Positions 6,885 to 14,936 of a stretch of 22,263 nt of DNA are shown here, piece after piece. Numbering within the stretch: position 1 is the stretch's first letter; the number at the start of each line of letters is the position of its first letter. The position numbers and the translations under genes are program-made. This DNA comes from Hydrogenophilales bacterium RIFOXYD1_FULL_62_11 (GTDB lineage Bacteria > Pseudomonadota > Gammaproteobacteria > Burkholderiales > Thiobacillaceae), in the NCBI GenBank assembly GCA_001802655.1, contig MGZO01000052.1, positions 20,931-43,193 of the forward strand, given 5' to 3'. Under the pieces are notes generated by a model that saw only the letters and a program-made list of their open reading frames with translations, made no database searches and was not told where the DNA came from.

Positions 6885-7724
6885 TTATGGATGAGGCTCC
6901 TCATACCTTGCCGACTCCCATGCATGGAGCGCCTGCTTCCGGGTTTCCCCCCAGTGGTACCCACCCAATTTGCCGCTTTGCTGGATGACGCGGTGGCAGG
7001 GGATCAGGATCGCGACAGGGTTTGCGCCTACAGCTTGTCCCACGGCTCTGGCCGAACCTGGATGGCCGATTGCGCTTGCTATCTGGGTATAGCTCGCCAC
7101 TTTTGCCGGGGGGATCTGCAGCAATGCTTTCCACACGCTGATCTGAAAGTTGGTTCCGGAAACATGCAAAGACAAGGGGCGGTCCAGTTTCCTTTCTTCG
7201 CCGAACATGGCCTGGATAACCCCAAGCGTTCGTTGGCGATTTTCATGCACCGTCGCACGTGGCCATGCTTTCTGTAAATCATGCAGGTGGCTATCGGCCT
7301 CCGCGTGCGCCAAAAACGCAAAACGACAGATGCCTCTGGGCGTGATGGCAATGAAAGCCTTGCCAAAGGGGGTGTCGTGTACGGCATATTCAAGCGCCAG
7401 ACCCGCGCCCCCCAGCTTGTATTCGCCGGGGGTAACCGCTTCCAGATGGACGAAATGGTCATACAGCCGCGAACCGCTGCTTAAACCCAGGGTGTCCGAC
7501 ACTTCAAGCAGCGGCTTCGATTCGCTCAGCAATTGCTTGGCGCGCTCCAGCGTGAGCACTTGCAAGAACCGTTTGGGGGTTACGCCCGCCCAGCGGCTGA
7601 ACAGTCGCTGGAAGTGGAACGGACTCAGGTGTAAGTGCTGCGCGATTTCCTGCAGGGAGGGTTGACTGTCTACCCGATTGACGATGAAAGAAATGGCTTC
7701 AGCTATGCGGTCATAGTCGGACAT
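6885..7724 (-). CDS. AraC-type regulator fused to O6-methylguanine-DNA methyltransferase (Ada-like)
   Basis: The 279-aa protein combines an N-terminal AraC helix-turn-helix domain (about residues 1-105: 'LQEIAQHLHLSPFHFQRLF', then 'SRWAGVTPKRFLQVLTLERA') with a C-terminal suicide alkyltransferase. The active site is 'ILIPCHRVIQQSGKLGGYHW', with C243 as methyl acceptor, preceded by 'GSARAVGQAVGANPV'. It lacks the N-terminal zinc/Cys phosphotriester-sensing domain of E. coli Ada (354 aa), so it probably repairs O6-alkylguanine and may regulate by another cue. The start at 7724 is chosen because GGAAAA lies 8 nt upstream; longer openings (to 7826) would overlap the SDR gene. It follows the SDR gene by 34 nt on the same strand. 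Confidence 0.9.
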   Translation of the reverse strand: MSDYDRIAEAISFIVNRVDSQPSLQEIAQHLHLSPFHFQRLFSRWAGVTPKRFLQVLTLERAKQLLSESKPLLEVSDTLGLSSGSRLYDHFVHLEAVTPGEYKLGGAGLALEYAVHDTPFGKAFIAITPRGICRFAFLAHAEADSHLHDLQKAWPRATVHENRQRTLGVIQAMFGEERKLDRPLSLHVSGTNFQISVWKALLQIPPAKVASYTQIASAIGHPGSARAVGQAVGANPVAILIPCHRVIQQSGKLGGYHWGETRKQALHAWESARYEEPHP

Positions 7725-7758
7725 CTGCATTTTCCATGGCGTGTTGACGGGGGCCTGT

Positions 7759-8523
7759 TCAGGTTCGATTGATGGAAGCCCCGCCGTCCGCCAGCAGCGC
7801 CGAGCCGGTGGTGAAGCTCGATGCATCGGATGCGAGGTAGAGGGCCGATTTTGCGATCTCTTCCGGCAACGCCATACGCTTCAGGGCGTGAAGTCCCTGG
7901 ACGAAGGCTAAGGTGTCGGGTGTATTGGCGAAAGCCCGGCCCATTGGAGTATCCGTGCCGCCCGGCAGGAGGGCGTTCACCCGGATTCCTTTGGGGCCAA
8001 ACTCGGCAGCGAGCGTCTGCGTAAGGCCGATGATCCCGGCTTTGCTCGCGGCATAGGCTGCCATGCCTGGCAGGCCTACGGTGTAACCGACTAATGTAGA
8101 CGTGAAGATCAGGGATCCGCCGTTCCGGTCAAGCATCGCGGGAAGCTGATACTTCGCGCCGAGGAAGGCGCTTGTCAGGTTTGTCCTGATCGTGTCCTCC
8201 CACCCCGGGAGCGACACATCGGGCGCGGCGTTCATCTCGCCGGTCGTGCCCGCATTATTGAATGCCACATCGAGTCCGCCGAAACGCCCTATGGCTAACT
8301 CGACCAAGGCCTGCGCAAAGGCCTCGTCCTTGACGTCGCCTGCAAGCGCGACGGCATGGCCGCCCGCCTGGGTGATTTCCTCAACGAGGGCATCAAGTTC
8401 CGCTTGGCGTCGCGCGGCGACGACAAGCCTGGCCCCCTCTCGGGCGAATAGTTTTGCTGTTGCATAACCGATCCCGGAACTTGCGCCGGTGATCAGGGCG
8501 ACCTTGTTGGACAGTGCAGACAT
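7759..8523 (-). CDS. Short-chain dehydrogenase/reductase (SDR)
   Basis: This 254-aa cytosolic NAD(P)-dependent oxidoreductase is a classical SDR. The cofactor motif is TGASSGIG (12-19), with 'NNAG' at 89-92 and the catalytic triad S142, Y157, K161 ('YAASK'). The C-terminal 'LYLASDASSFTTGSALLADG' is standard. An arginine pair after strand 2 ('AARRQ') suggests NADPH preference, though this is inference. The substrate cannot be read from sequence. The start at 8523 has AAAGG about 8 nt upstream. Its neighbour downstream is the AraC-MGMT gene, probably co-transcribed; the 159-nt gap upstream should hold the promoter. Confidence 0.92.
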   Translation of the reverse strand: MSALSNKVALITGASSGIGYATAKLFAREGARLVVAARRQAELDALVEEITQAGGHAVALAGDVKDEAFAQALVELAIGRFGGLDVAFNNAGTTGEMNAAPDVSLPGWEDTIRTNLTSAFLGAKYQLPAMLDRNGGSLIFTSTLVGYTVGLPGMAAYAASKAGIIGLTQTLAAEFGPKGIRVNALLPGGTDTPMGRAFANTPDTLAFVQGLHALKRMALPEEIAKSALYLASDASSFTTGSALLADGGASINRT

Positions 8524-8682
8524 TTTGCGTAACCTTTCATCGTTTGATTTTCAGACTGGCAAGCCAGTACGGAAGCAATATGAAGGTTTGAACACGTATC
8601 TGCGACCCGTATCTTGCTTTGTTTGAACCCTAGGCCTGGACTGCCCCGTGTGGTTGGCATTCTGGGCCCAAGGTCCATACGA
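8524..8682. other. Intergenic gap, no gene
   Basis: This 159-nt gap lies between two minus-strand genes. It should contain the SDR promoter and the 3' end of the ABC permease transcript. I see no clear -35/-10 pair, hairpin with T-run or small gene. Confidence 0.4.
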
Positions 8683-11211
8683 TCAACTCAACGCCCGGAT
8701 CGACTGCATCGGCGGCACACGGGTGATGTGCCGCGTGGTGAGCCAGCCGCTCAGGCCAACCAGCAGCGCACCGGCCGCCGGCAGCACGAGCCACAGCCAG
8801 GGGTGCAGGCGCACCGGCAGTTCGAACAGGCGATGGGCGATCAGCGCCATGGCGATTTCGGCGCAGGCGCTGGCGAGCAGGCCGGCCAGCAGGCCGAGTG
8901 CGATGAATTCGCTCCACAGGCTTTTGGCCAGATAGGCGCGTTGCGCGCCCAGGGTGCGCAGCAATACGGCTTCCTGCTGGCGCGCGTCGAGACTGGCGAG
9001 CAGGGTGGCGACGACGACGGCCATACCGGCGGCGAGCAAAAATCCCAGCAGCAGTTGAATCGCGCCGATGACCTGGGCGAACACGGCCTCGATGTTGGCG
9101 ATGACTTTATCCAGCGCGAGCACGGTAATGCCGGGAAACGCCTTGACGAAGCCGGGCAGCACGCTGGCCTGGTTCGCCGAGACGTGAACGCTGGCGATGG
9201 AACTGGCGGGCAGGGCGTCGAGCTGGCCGGGGGCGAAGATGACGAAGAAGTTGGGTTGCATCGAGTCCCACTTCACGCTGCGGATGCTGCCGATGCGCGC
9301 GCTGAGCATCTGGTCGCCGATCTGGAAGCCGAGGGTGTCGCCGATGGTCAGATTGAGCTGTTCGGCCATGCCGGACTCAACCGAGATGGCAGCGGAAGGG
9401 TCGCTGCGCAGCAGCGGGGTACCCGCCGGCGTGCCCTTTACGGGTGCGGCGCCGCGCTGGTTGCCATGCCAGTGTCCGGCGAGCACGGCATTATTGGCGG
9501 GCAAGGTGGCGGTCCAGGTGAGGTTGAGTTCGCGCCGCAGCGAGGCGTTGTTGCGTGCCTCGGGTGGCAGGGTGGTGGCGATGGGGGAGCCGTTTTTGCT
9601 GACCAGGCGGCCGCGCACCATGGGATACAGCGCCGATGCCTGCAGCTGGTGCTGCCGCAGGAATGCGGCGACGTCGGCCTGCTGCTGCGGCGCGATATTC
9701 ACCAGAAAGTAATTCGGCGCATCGGGCGGCAACTGGGCGCGCCAGCTGTCGACGAGGTCGCTGCGTACCAGTGCCAGCAGGGCGATCAGAAACAGCGCGA
9801 GGGTGAAGGCACCGAGCTGCACGGTGCTGTCGAAGCGGTGGCGCAGCAGTTGCGCCAGGCCGAAACGCAGCGGGCCGTGACTCAGTTTTTGCACTGCCTG
9901 TCCGCCCAGCAGCGCCAGCCGGGCGAGCAGGATCAGCACGCCGGTCAGCCCCGCCAGCGCACCGACGAAGACCGCCACCAGTTTGGCGTCACCCGCGACC
10001 CAGGTGACCAGCGCCAGCAGTGCCGTGGCGCTGGCCCCGACACTGATCCAGGCGGCCAGCGGCAGCGGCGGCAGCTCACGGCGCAGCACCCGCAGCGGCG
10101 ACACGCGGATCAGGCGCATCAGCGCGGGCAGGCTGGCGCCCGCCAGCGCCAGCAGGCCGCTGACCAGGGCCACGCCGATGGGCGCGATGCCAAGCGCAGG
10201 CAGGCGGGTGACGGCGTCGGGCAGGACCATCAGCGCCAGCACCTGTTGCATCGCCGCGCCGATCGCCACACCGAGCAGACTGCCGAGCAGTCCCAGCGTC
10301 AGCAACTGGACGGAATAGAGCGTGCGCAGTTGTGCCGTGGTGGCGCCCATGCAGCGCAGCAGCGCGGCCTGGTCGTAATGACGCAGTGCGTGTCGATGCG
10401 CCGCGATGGCGATGGCCGCTACCGACAGCAGCAGGCTGATCAGCGCGGTGAGCTGGATGTAGCGGTCGGCGTTGGCGAATGCGCCGCGCACGGTTTCAAC
10501 GCCCTCGCGCGAGCCGATGAGACGCTGGGTGCGGTCGAGCGTGGGCTTGAGCGCGGCGCTGAATGCGGCCAGCGGCTTCGCTTCGCCGGCGAACTGGTAG
10601 AGATAGCTGACGCGGCTGCCGGGCTGCAACACGCGGGTGGCGGCCATTTCGTCGGCACGCAGGAACACGCGCGGCGCAAGCCCGAACACGCCGCCGAGCT
10701 GGCCGGGTTCTTCGGCCACCACGCCAGCGATGCTGAAGCGCGTTTCGCCGATCTGCACGCGGTCGCCGACCTGCGCATTCAGCAGCGGCAGCAACGAGGC
10801 GTCGACATAAACGGAACCGTGCGGCGGCTGTGCCGGGCGCACCGTGCCCGGCTCGAACGGCCGCGCGGCGATGCGCACGCTGCCGCGCAAGGGGTAGGCG
10901 GCGTCGACTGCGCGCAGGGTGGCAAGCTGGAAAGCGTCATCCTTGGCGACCATGCTGGTGAATTCGATGGCGCTGCTGGTGGCGAGCGTGTGTTGCGGCC
11001 AGCCCGCAATTGGGCGCGGACTGCTCACCAGCAAGTCGGCGCCGAGAAACCCCGCGCCCTGTTCGCTCATCGCGCGCTTCAGGCGGTCGCCGAGGAAACC
11101 CGTGGTGGCGACGCTGCCGACGCCGATGATGAGCGCCAGCAGCAGCACGCGCCATTCGCCGCTGGCACGTTCGCGGCGCAATAACCAGAGGCCAAGCCGG
11201 GCGAAGTTCAT
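8683..11211 (-). CDS. ybbP: FtsX-like ABC transporter permease (YbbP family)
   Basis: This 842-aa inner-membrane protein has the duplicated FtsX/MacB-like layout of YbbP. There is an N-terminal helix ('WRVLLLALIIGVGSVATTGF') followed by a large periplasmic domain, a central multi-helix block (with 'LLSVAAIAIAAHRHALRHYD' and 'ALLRCMGATTAQLRTLYSVQ'), a second soluble domain, and a C-terminal trio of helices with 'EAVLLRTLGAQRAYLAKSLW'. The two 'LRxxGAT/QRAYL' segments are coupling-type motifs of FtsX domains. Family members move lipids or hydrophobic substrates, or transmit mechanical signals; the substrate is not known. The start overlaps the stop of the ATPase gene by ATGA (11208-11211). Confidence 0.9.
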   Translation of the reverse strand: MNFARLGLWLLRRERASGEWRVLLLALIIGVGSVATTGFLGDRLKRAMSEQGAGFLGADLLVSSPRPIAGWPQHTLATSSAIEFTSMVAKDDAFQLATLRAVDAAYPLRGSVRIAARPFEPGTVRPAQPPHGSVYVDASLLPLLNAQVGDRVQIGETRFSIAGVVAEEPGQLGGVFGLAPRVFLRADEMAATRVLQPGSRVSYLYQFAGEAKPLAAFSAALKPTLDRTQRLIGSREGVETVRGAFANADRYIQLTALISLLLSVAAIAIAAHRHALRHYDQAALLRCMGATTAQLRTLYSVQLLTLGLLGSLLGVAIGAAMQQVLALMVLPDAVTRLPALGIAPIGVALVSGLLALAGASLPALMRLIRVSPLRVLRRELPPLPLAAWISVGASATALLALVTWVAGDAKLVAVFVGALAGLTGVLILLARLALLGGQAVQKLSHGPLRFGLAQLLRHRFDSTVQLGAFTLALFLIALLALVRSDLVDSWRAQLPPDAPNYFLVNIAPQQQADVAAFLRQHQLQASALYPMVRGRLVSKNGSPIATTLPPEARNNASLRRELNLTWTATLPANNAVLAGHWHGNQRGAAPVKGTPAGTPLLRSDPSAAISVESGMAEQLNLTIGDTLGFQIGDQMLSARIGSIRSVKWDSMQPNFFVIFAPGQLDALPASSIASVHVSANQASVLPGFVKAFPGITVLALDKVIANIEAVFAQVIGAIQLLLGFLLAAGMAVVVATLLASLDARQQEAVLLRTLGAQRAYLAKSLWSEFIALGLLAGLLASACAEIAMALIAHRLFELPVRLHPWLWLVLPAAGALLVGLSGWLTTRHITRVPPMQSIRALS

Positions 11212-11912
11212 GCCGCAGCAGCCTTGTTGACGTGACCGGCGACCAGATGAATCCGCCGCTGGCAGCGCGCCGCCAGCGCCTCGTCGTGGGTAACCAGAAT
11301 GAGCGTGGTGTGGGCGGAGGCGTTGAGTTCGAACAGCAAGTCGATGATGCGCGCGCCGGTCTCTGCGTCGAGGTTGCCGGTGGGTTCGTCGGCAAACACG
11401 ATTTCCGGATCGGTGGCGAAAGCGCGCGCCAGCGCGATGCGCTGCTGCTCGCCGCCGGAGAGTTGGCGCGGTGTGTGACCGGACCGCGCAGTGAGGCCGA
11501 CGCGCTCGAGCCAGTGGCTGGCGCGCTCGCGAGCATCAGCGCGGCCGGCCAGTTCCAGCGGCAGCAGGATGTTTTCCAGCGCGGTCAGTGCGGGCAGCAA
11601 TTGAAACGACTGGAACACGAAACCGATACGCCCGGCGCGCAGGCGGGCGCGGGCATCTTCGTCGAGCGTGTTGAGGTTCTGGCCGAGCAGAAACAGCTCG
11701 CCGCTGCTCGGCTGGTCGAGTCCCGCCAGCAGCCCGAGCAGCGTCGATTTGCCGGAACCGGAGGCGCCGGTGATGGCCAAGGTTTCCCCTGCTTTGACGG
11801 CAAGCTCGACATCGCTGAGGATGAGGAGCGGTCCGTCGCTTGTGTTCACGCGCTGGGTCAAGGCGCGTGCAGCGACGACGGGGAACTGCGCAGGGTCGGA
11901 AGAGGTCATCAA
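11208..11912 (-). CDS. ybbA: ABC transporter ATP-binding protein (YbbA, LolD/MacB type)
   Basis: This 234-aa ATPase has all ABC motifs: Walker A GASGSGKST (49-57), Q-loop 'FVFQSFQLLP', signature LSGGEQQR (151-158), Walker B 'IVFADEPTGNLD' (171-182) and the H-loop 'LILVTHDEALA'. It energises the YbbP-type permease encoded immediately downstream with a 4-nt overlap. The predicted start at 11912 has a second ATG at 11909 and no good ribosome site. Only 25 nt separate it from tesA on the opposite strand. The divergent ybbA-tesA arrangement is the same as in E. coli. Confidence 0.93.
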   Translation of the reverse strand: MMTSSDPAQFPVVAARALTQRVNTSDGPLLILSDVELAVKAGETLAITGASGSGKSTLLGLLAGLDQPSSGELFLLGQNLNTLDEDARARLRAGRIGFVFQSFQLLPALTALENILLPLELAGRADARERASHWLERVGLTARSGHTPRQLSGGEQQRIALARAFATDPEIVFADEPTGNLDAETGARIIDLLFELNASAHTTLILVTHDEALAARCQRRIHLVAGHVNKAAAA

Positions 11913-11937
11913 GCGGGTGTCTGATTAAGGTGAATGA

Positions 11938-12564
11938 ATGAATTATCGCGTGTGCTTGCTGCTGTTGTGGGGATTGCCTGGATGGGCGATCGCCAGTTCG
12001 TGCTCGTTGTTGATCGTCGGCGACAGCTTGAGTTCCGGCTATGGTCTGGCACCGGGCACCAGCTGGGTGGCGAAACTCGATGCACGGCTGCAAAAATCCG
12101 CCCCCGACTGGCGCGTGGTCAACGCCAGCGTGAGTGGCGACACCACGCAAAATGGCGTGCAGCGCCTGACGCCTGCGCTGGATCGGCAGCGCCCGCAAGG
12201 CGTGCTGATCGAGCTTGGCGGCAACGACGCCCTGCGCGGCATTCCGCCGGCGGAGATCAAGCGCAATCTGCAAACCATGATCCGCCAGGCCAAGGCGGCG
12301 GGCGCCTGGGTGGTGCTGTTCGACGTGCCCGTGCTGCCGAATTATGGCAAGCCCTATGCCGACGCGATCATCCGGGTGTACGCGCAACTCGCGCGTGAGG
12401 AAAAAGTCGCGCGCGTGCCGTGCTTTGTCTGCGGTGTGGGCGTTACGCCCGGCCTGATGCAGGCCGACGGCATCCACCCGAACGAGGCGGCGCAGGCGCG
12501 GATGCTCGATGCGGTGTGGCCGCATATCCAGCCTAAATTGCGCTGCCCGGTGAAGAAACCATGA
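11938..12564 (+). CDS. tesA: Periplasmic GDSL esterase / acyl-CoA thioesterase I (TesA)
   Basis: This 208-aa SGNH hydrolase has a short Sec signal (residues 1-20). Block I is 'IVGDSLSSGYG' with nucleophile S30, block II 'SGDTT' (G67), block III 'GGNDALRG' (N96), and block V 'DGIHPN' (D177, H180). It hydrolyses acyl-CoA and arylesters in the periplasm. The start at 11938 has AAGGTGA 7 nt upstream. It is divergent from ybbA and its 3' end overlaps the ychJ-like gene by ATGA, so the two are co-translated. Confidence 0.94.
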   Translation: MNYRVCLLLLWGLPGWAIASSCSLLIVGDSLSSGYGLAPGTSWVAKLDARLQKSAPDWRVVNASVSGDTTQNGVQRLTPALDRQRPQGVLIELGGNDALRGIPPAEIKRNLQTMIRQAKAAGAWVVLFDVPVLPNYGKPYADAIIRVYAQLAREEKVARVPCFVCGVGVTPGLMQADGIHPNEAAQARMLDAVWPHIQPKLRCPVKKP

Positions 12565-12944
12565 GCGGCATGGCCTGTCCGTGCGGTTCGGGGCATGCGC
12601 TTGCAGCATGTTGCGGACGCTTTCATCGCGGCGAGCCTGCCCCGGACGCCGAAGCCCTGATGCGCTCGCGTTACAGCGCCTTTGTGCTGGGACTGGAAGA
12701 TTATTTAATGGCGACCTGGCATCCCGATACCCGGCCCGCAACGCTGGAACTGGATGCCACGCCGCGTCAGCAATGGCTGGGCCTGGCAATCAAGTCGTAC
12801 ACGCCGCTGGATGAGCATCACGCTACGGTCGAGTTTGTGGCGCGCTACAAAATCAATGGCCGTGCGTTCAAGTTGCACGAAGTGAGTCGATTCGAAAAGG
12901 TGGGCGGGCGCTGGCTGTATCTCGATGGCGACATGCTCGGATGA
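12561..12944 (+). CDS. ychJ: YchJ-family protein (UPF0225) with SEC-C-like zinc motif
   Basis: This 127-aa protein begins with a CxC...CC cluster (C6, C8, C17, C18) of the SEC-C zinc type ('CPCGSGHALAACCGRFHRGE'), followed by the YchJ core 'ALMRSRYSAFVLGLEDYLMA' and ending 'GRWLYLDGDM'. The family has an NTF2-like fold and no firmly known function. E. coli YchJ is slightly longer and has a second C-terminal SEC-C motif, absent here. The ATG overlaps the tesA stop (ATGA, 12561-12564). Confidence 0.88.
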   Translation: MSGMACPCGSGHALAACCGRFHRGEPAPDAEALMRSRYSAFVLGLEDYLMATWHPDTRPATLELDATPRQQWLGLAIKSYTPLDEHHATVEFVARYKINGRAFKLHEVSRFEKVGGRWLYLDGDMLG

Positions 12945-13179
12945 GGGCGGCGCATTGGTCGCGACCTTGCCCATGCATGCGCGGGGTGTTACTACGCAGG
13001 TGACTAGTCTGCTGACAATCCAATAGGTTGCGGGCCGGAAGAAGCTCAGTACATCAGCATGTTCTGCGAATTTCAATAATACAGACCGACCCTGGTGAAT
13101 AACTGCTGGATTTTAAAGATCAATGAAAAAGGAAATTCAGCAAATCATAGGTGCGAAAACGTTCACATATCATTCATAG
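12945..13179. other. Intergenic region, no gene
   Basis: The first 130 nt are GC-rich and include the perfect palindrome GGTCGCGACC; the remaining part is distinctly AT-richer and leads into the 2OG oxygenase gene. I find no credible small gene, tRNA or T-run terminator. The composition change near 13070 may mark a boundary of acquired DNA. Confidence 0.35.
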
Positions 13180-13192
13180 ATGAGTCCAGACA

Positions 13193-14143
13193 TTGCTCTT
13201 ACAACCCGACCACCACCATCACCCATTCCCCTTTTTCTTGGTGAAAGCCGCATTCTCTGAAGAACAGTGCGCTGCGCTTGAGCAGTTATTTTTGCAAGAC
13301 AGAGAATGGCAGCATCAGGACGGTGTGTTTTACCGCTGTTCTCTTAGCGACGTTACCGAGATTATTCCTGCAACGTTTCAGACTGAAATACTCGCCAGGA
13401 TGCGCGAGATTACTGGATTGCCACTGGTCAATCGTGTGCTGGTCACGGCTCAACGCATGCAGCCCGGACAAGTCATTGGCATACACAGCGACCGGCCGCT
13501 ATTGGGCTATGAAATTGCACGACTGGTCGTGCAACTCAATAAGCAATGGCAAGCTGAACATGGCGGTGTGCTGGAATTGTTCTCATCGCCGGAGGGCGAA
13601 GCCGTATTCAGTGTCAATCCTGAATACAACAAAGCCGTTGGCTTCCTGCTGCATGCGGATTCCTATCATGGCGTTACCGAAGTTACCCAGCCAAGACTAA
13701 CCGTGGTCTTCAATTTCTGGCACATGGCAAATACACCCGAACTGGCAGCGCACATAGAAGCCTTGTTTGCCAACCTTCGTTTCTCAGAGTTTCCAGCAGC
13801 ACTCAATCCTGTTGCCTCGGCGGCAGAATCGAGTTTGCCCGAAGAGGTGACATTTCTGGCGGGCACAGCAGCGATTGCACTGCATCGCTGGGGCTATGAC
13901 GCGGCAACCATTGTGACCGGATACCAGCACAGTGCTGGACTTTCTACCTGCGACACCAGCGATGCTGAAACCTATGCAGCTGTGCTACTGGCAGACTGGG
14001 TGGCGTACTTGTATCGGGATTCATTTGATCTGGTACGCTGGAATAGCCTGCAAAGCGCACTTGCCGGAATAGAAATGTTTCCGCGCCTGATGCCCACGTG
14101 GCAGCTTTGTCTGCCGGAATGGAAAGAGTTGCTTCGGTCGTGA
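13193..14143 (+). CDS. 2-oxoglutarate/Fe(II)-dependent oxygenase, start uncertain
   Basis: The 316-aa frame contains a prolyl-4-hydroxylase-like dioxygenase core in the N-terminal half: iron ligands in 'GIHSDRP' (H98, D100), a distal histidine in 'HADSYHGV' (H159) and the 2OG-binding arginine in 'PRLTVVFNFW' (R168). The C-terminal ~130 residues are an unrecognised all-alpha-looking extension with Cys and Trp residues. Substrate unknown. The N-terminus has an HHHH run. The reading frame opens with TTG at 13193 without a good ribosome site; an ATG at 13180 lies in another frame and stops at 13260, so a one-base indel near 13193 or a TTG start must be considered. GC is lower than in the flanking genes, which fits transfer. 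Confidence 0.75.
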   Translation: MLLQPDHHHHPFPFFLVKAAFSEEQCAALEQLFLQDREWQHQDGVFYRCSLSDVTEIIPATFQTEILARMREITGLPLVNRVLVTAQRMQPGQVIGIHSDRPLLGYEIARLVVQLNKQWQAEHGGVLELFSSPEGEAVFSVNPEYNKAVGFLLHADSYHGVTEVTQPRLTVVFNFWHMANTPELAAHIEALFANLRFSEFPAALNPVASAAESSLPEEVTFLAGTAAIALHRWGYDAATIVTGYQHSAGLSTCDTSDAETYAAVLLADWVAYLYRDSFDLVRWNSLQSALAGIEMFPRLMPTWQLCLPEWKELLRS

Positions 14144-14501
14144 TATCGGTCGCGTAGTTCGGGAGCAACAAGCTAGCGAGCTTTGCCTTGCTGCTACCAC
14201 ACCGTTCACGGGGGAGAAGGTCTAGCCGCTGAATGCTGCCTTCAGCGTTGCGCCAGCCTTGAATGCCGGAACCTTGGCAGCCTTGATCTTCAGTTCTTCG
14301 CCGGTATTGGGGTTATAGAACTCAGGCGATCAGCGTGATCACTGCCAGCCTTTCTTCCGCTCCACGGCCAGCTGGACAACTTTGCATAAGCCTGGACACG
14401 TGTTCTTCGTGATGGTGTATTCACGTCTCAGTGAATCAGGCCTCGTTCTTGCATATACCTGTCTGTACAAGCCGTTTGTCGCAAACGCTACAGGAGGATG
14501 C
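14144..14501. other. Gene-poor region holding the HU remnant and the fmdB leader
   Basis: Apart from the HU remnant I see no intact gene in these 358 bases. The last 100 nt should hold the promoter of the fmdB-like gene; a small hairpin GTTTG-TCG-CAAAC lies about 15-30 nt before its start. No convincing -35/-10 pair is visible. Confidence 0.4.
14222..14356 (-). pseudogene. Remnant of an HU-family DNA-binding protein gene
   Basis: Reading the minus strand down to the TAG at 14224-14222 gives 'FYNPNTGEELKIKAAKVPAF' then KAGATLKAAFSG, which is plainly the C-terminal arm of HU/IHF-type proteins (consensus RNPxTGxxIKIxAxKxPxFKxGxxLK). Upstream the frame is broken by a TGA at 14332-14330. In a neighbouring frame AVITLIA resembles the VTLIGFG strand that should precede it, so a frameshift plus a deletion of the arm base is likely. 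The N-terminal helices and start are not recognisable. It lies between the 2OG oxygenase and fmdB genes and appears non-functional. Confidence 0.7.
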
Positions 14502-14735
14502 ATGCCCTTATTCGACTTTCACTGCAAGCAATGCAACTGCAATTTCGAGTTGCTGGTGCGCGGATCGACCGCTTACGTGTGCCCCGAATGCGGGAGCGCC
14601 GAAGTCGAGAAACTGGTGTCGCTGCCCGCGGCTCCGGGCAAAAGCCAGGAAATCATTGCGCGCGCGCGCGGCCAGGCTGCACGCGAGGGGCACTTCAGCA
14701 ACTACGCGTCCTCCGAGCGTCCGCGCCGCAAGTGA
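14502..14735 (+). CDS. FmdB-family zinc-ribbon protein
   Basis: This 77-aa protein matches the FmdB/CxxC_CXXC_SSSS family: 'MPLFDFHCKQCNCNFELLV' at the N-terminus and 'VCPECGSAEVEKLVS' after it, giving C8/C11 and C27/C30 as a probable zinc site, with a flexible basic tail. FmdB proteins are described as putative regulators but the function is not established. The start at 14502 is fixed by AGGAGG just upstream; the frame opens earlier (14382), but that extension is not family-like, and an out-of-frame ATG lies at 14498. Confidence 0.85.
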   Translation: MPLFDFHCKQCNCNFELLVRGSTAYVCPECGSAEVEKLVSLPAAPGKSQEIIARARGQAAREGHFSNYASSERPRRK

Positions 14736-14936
14736 CCGGCATGTTTCCGCGTATGCCATCACGCCGCGTGTTTGTAGGGTTTGCGACAAAATCCCACATT
14801 GTCTTGGCCAACATTGCATGGGGCCTGCTGCCATGAAAATGCACGGGCATTTCTGGGGCTGTTGCCTGCGTGAACTGGCGCGGTTCATTTTTCGTCGCCG
14901 TCCGGTGCAGCGCACCGCTCTGCCGGGTCCCCGCTC
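14736..14936. other. Intergenic region before the HEPN/AAA operon
   Basis: About 200 nt that should carry the promoter of the ten-gene operon. I see no convincing sigma-70 element. A 36-codon frame (14833-14943) ends 7 nt inside the next gene and could couple to it, but it has no ribosome site. Confidence 0.35.

Noticed and set aside
8614..11184. 856-aa plus-strand frame
   Set aside because: It is the exact antisense shadow of the ybbP permease; the composition is His/Gln/Arg-rich and no domain is visible.
13122..13178. 18-codon ATG frame before the 2OG oxygenase
   Set aside because: No ribosome site and too short to support.
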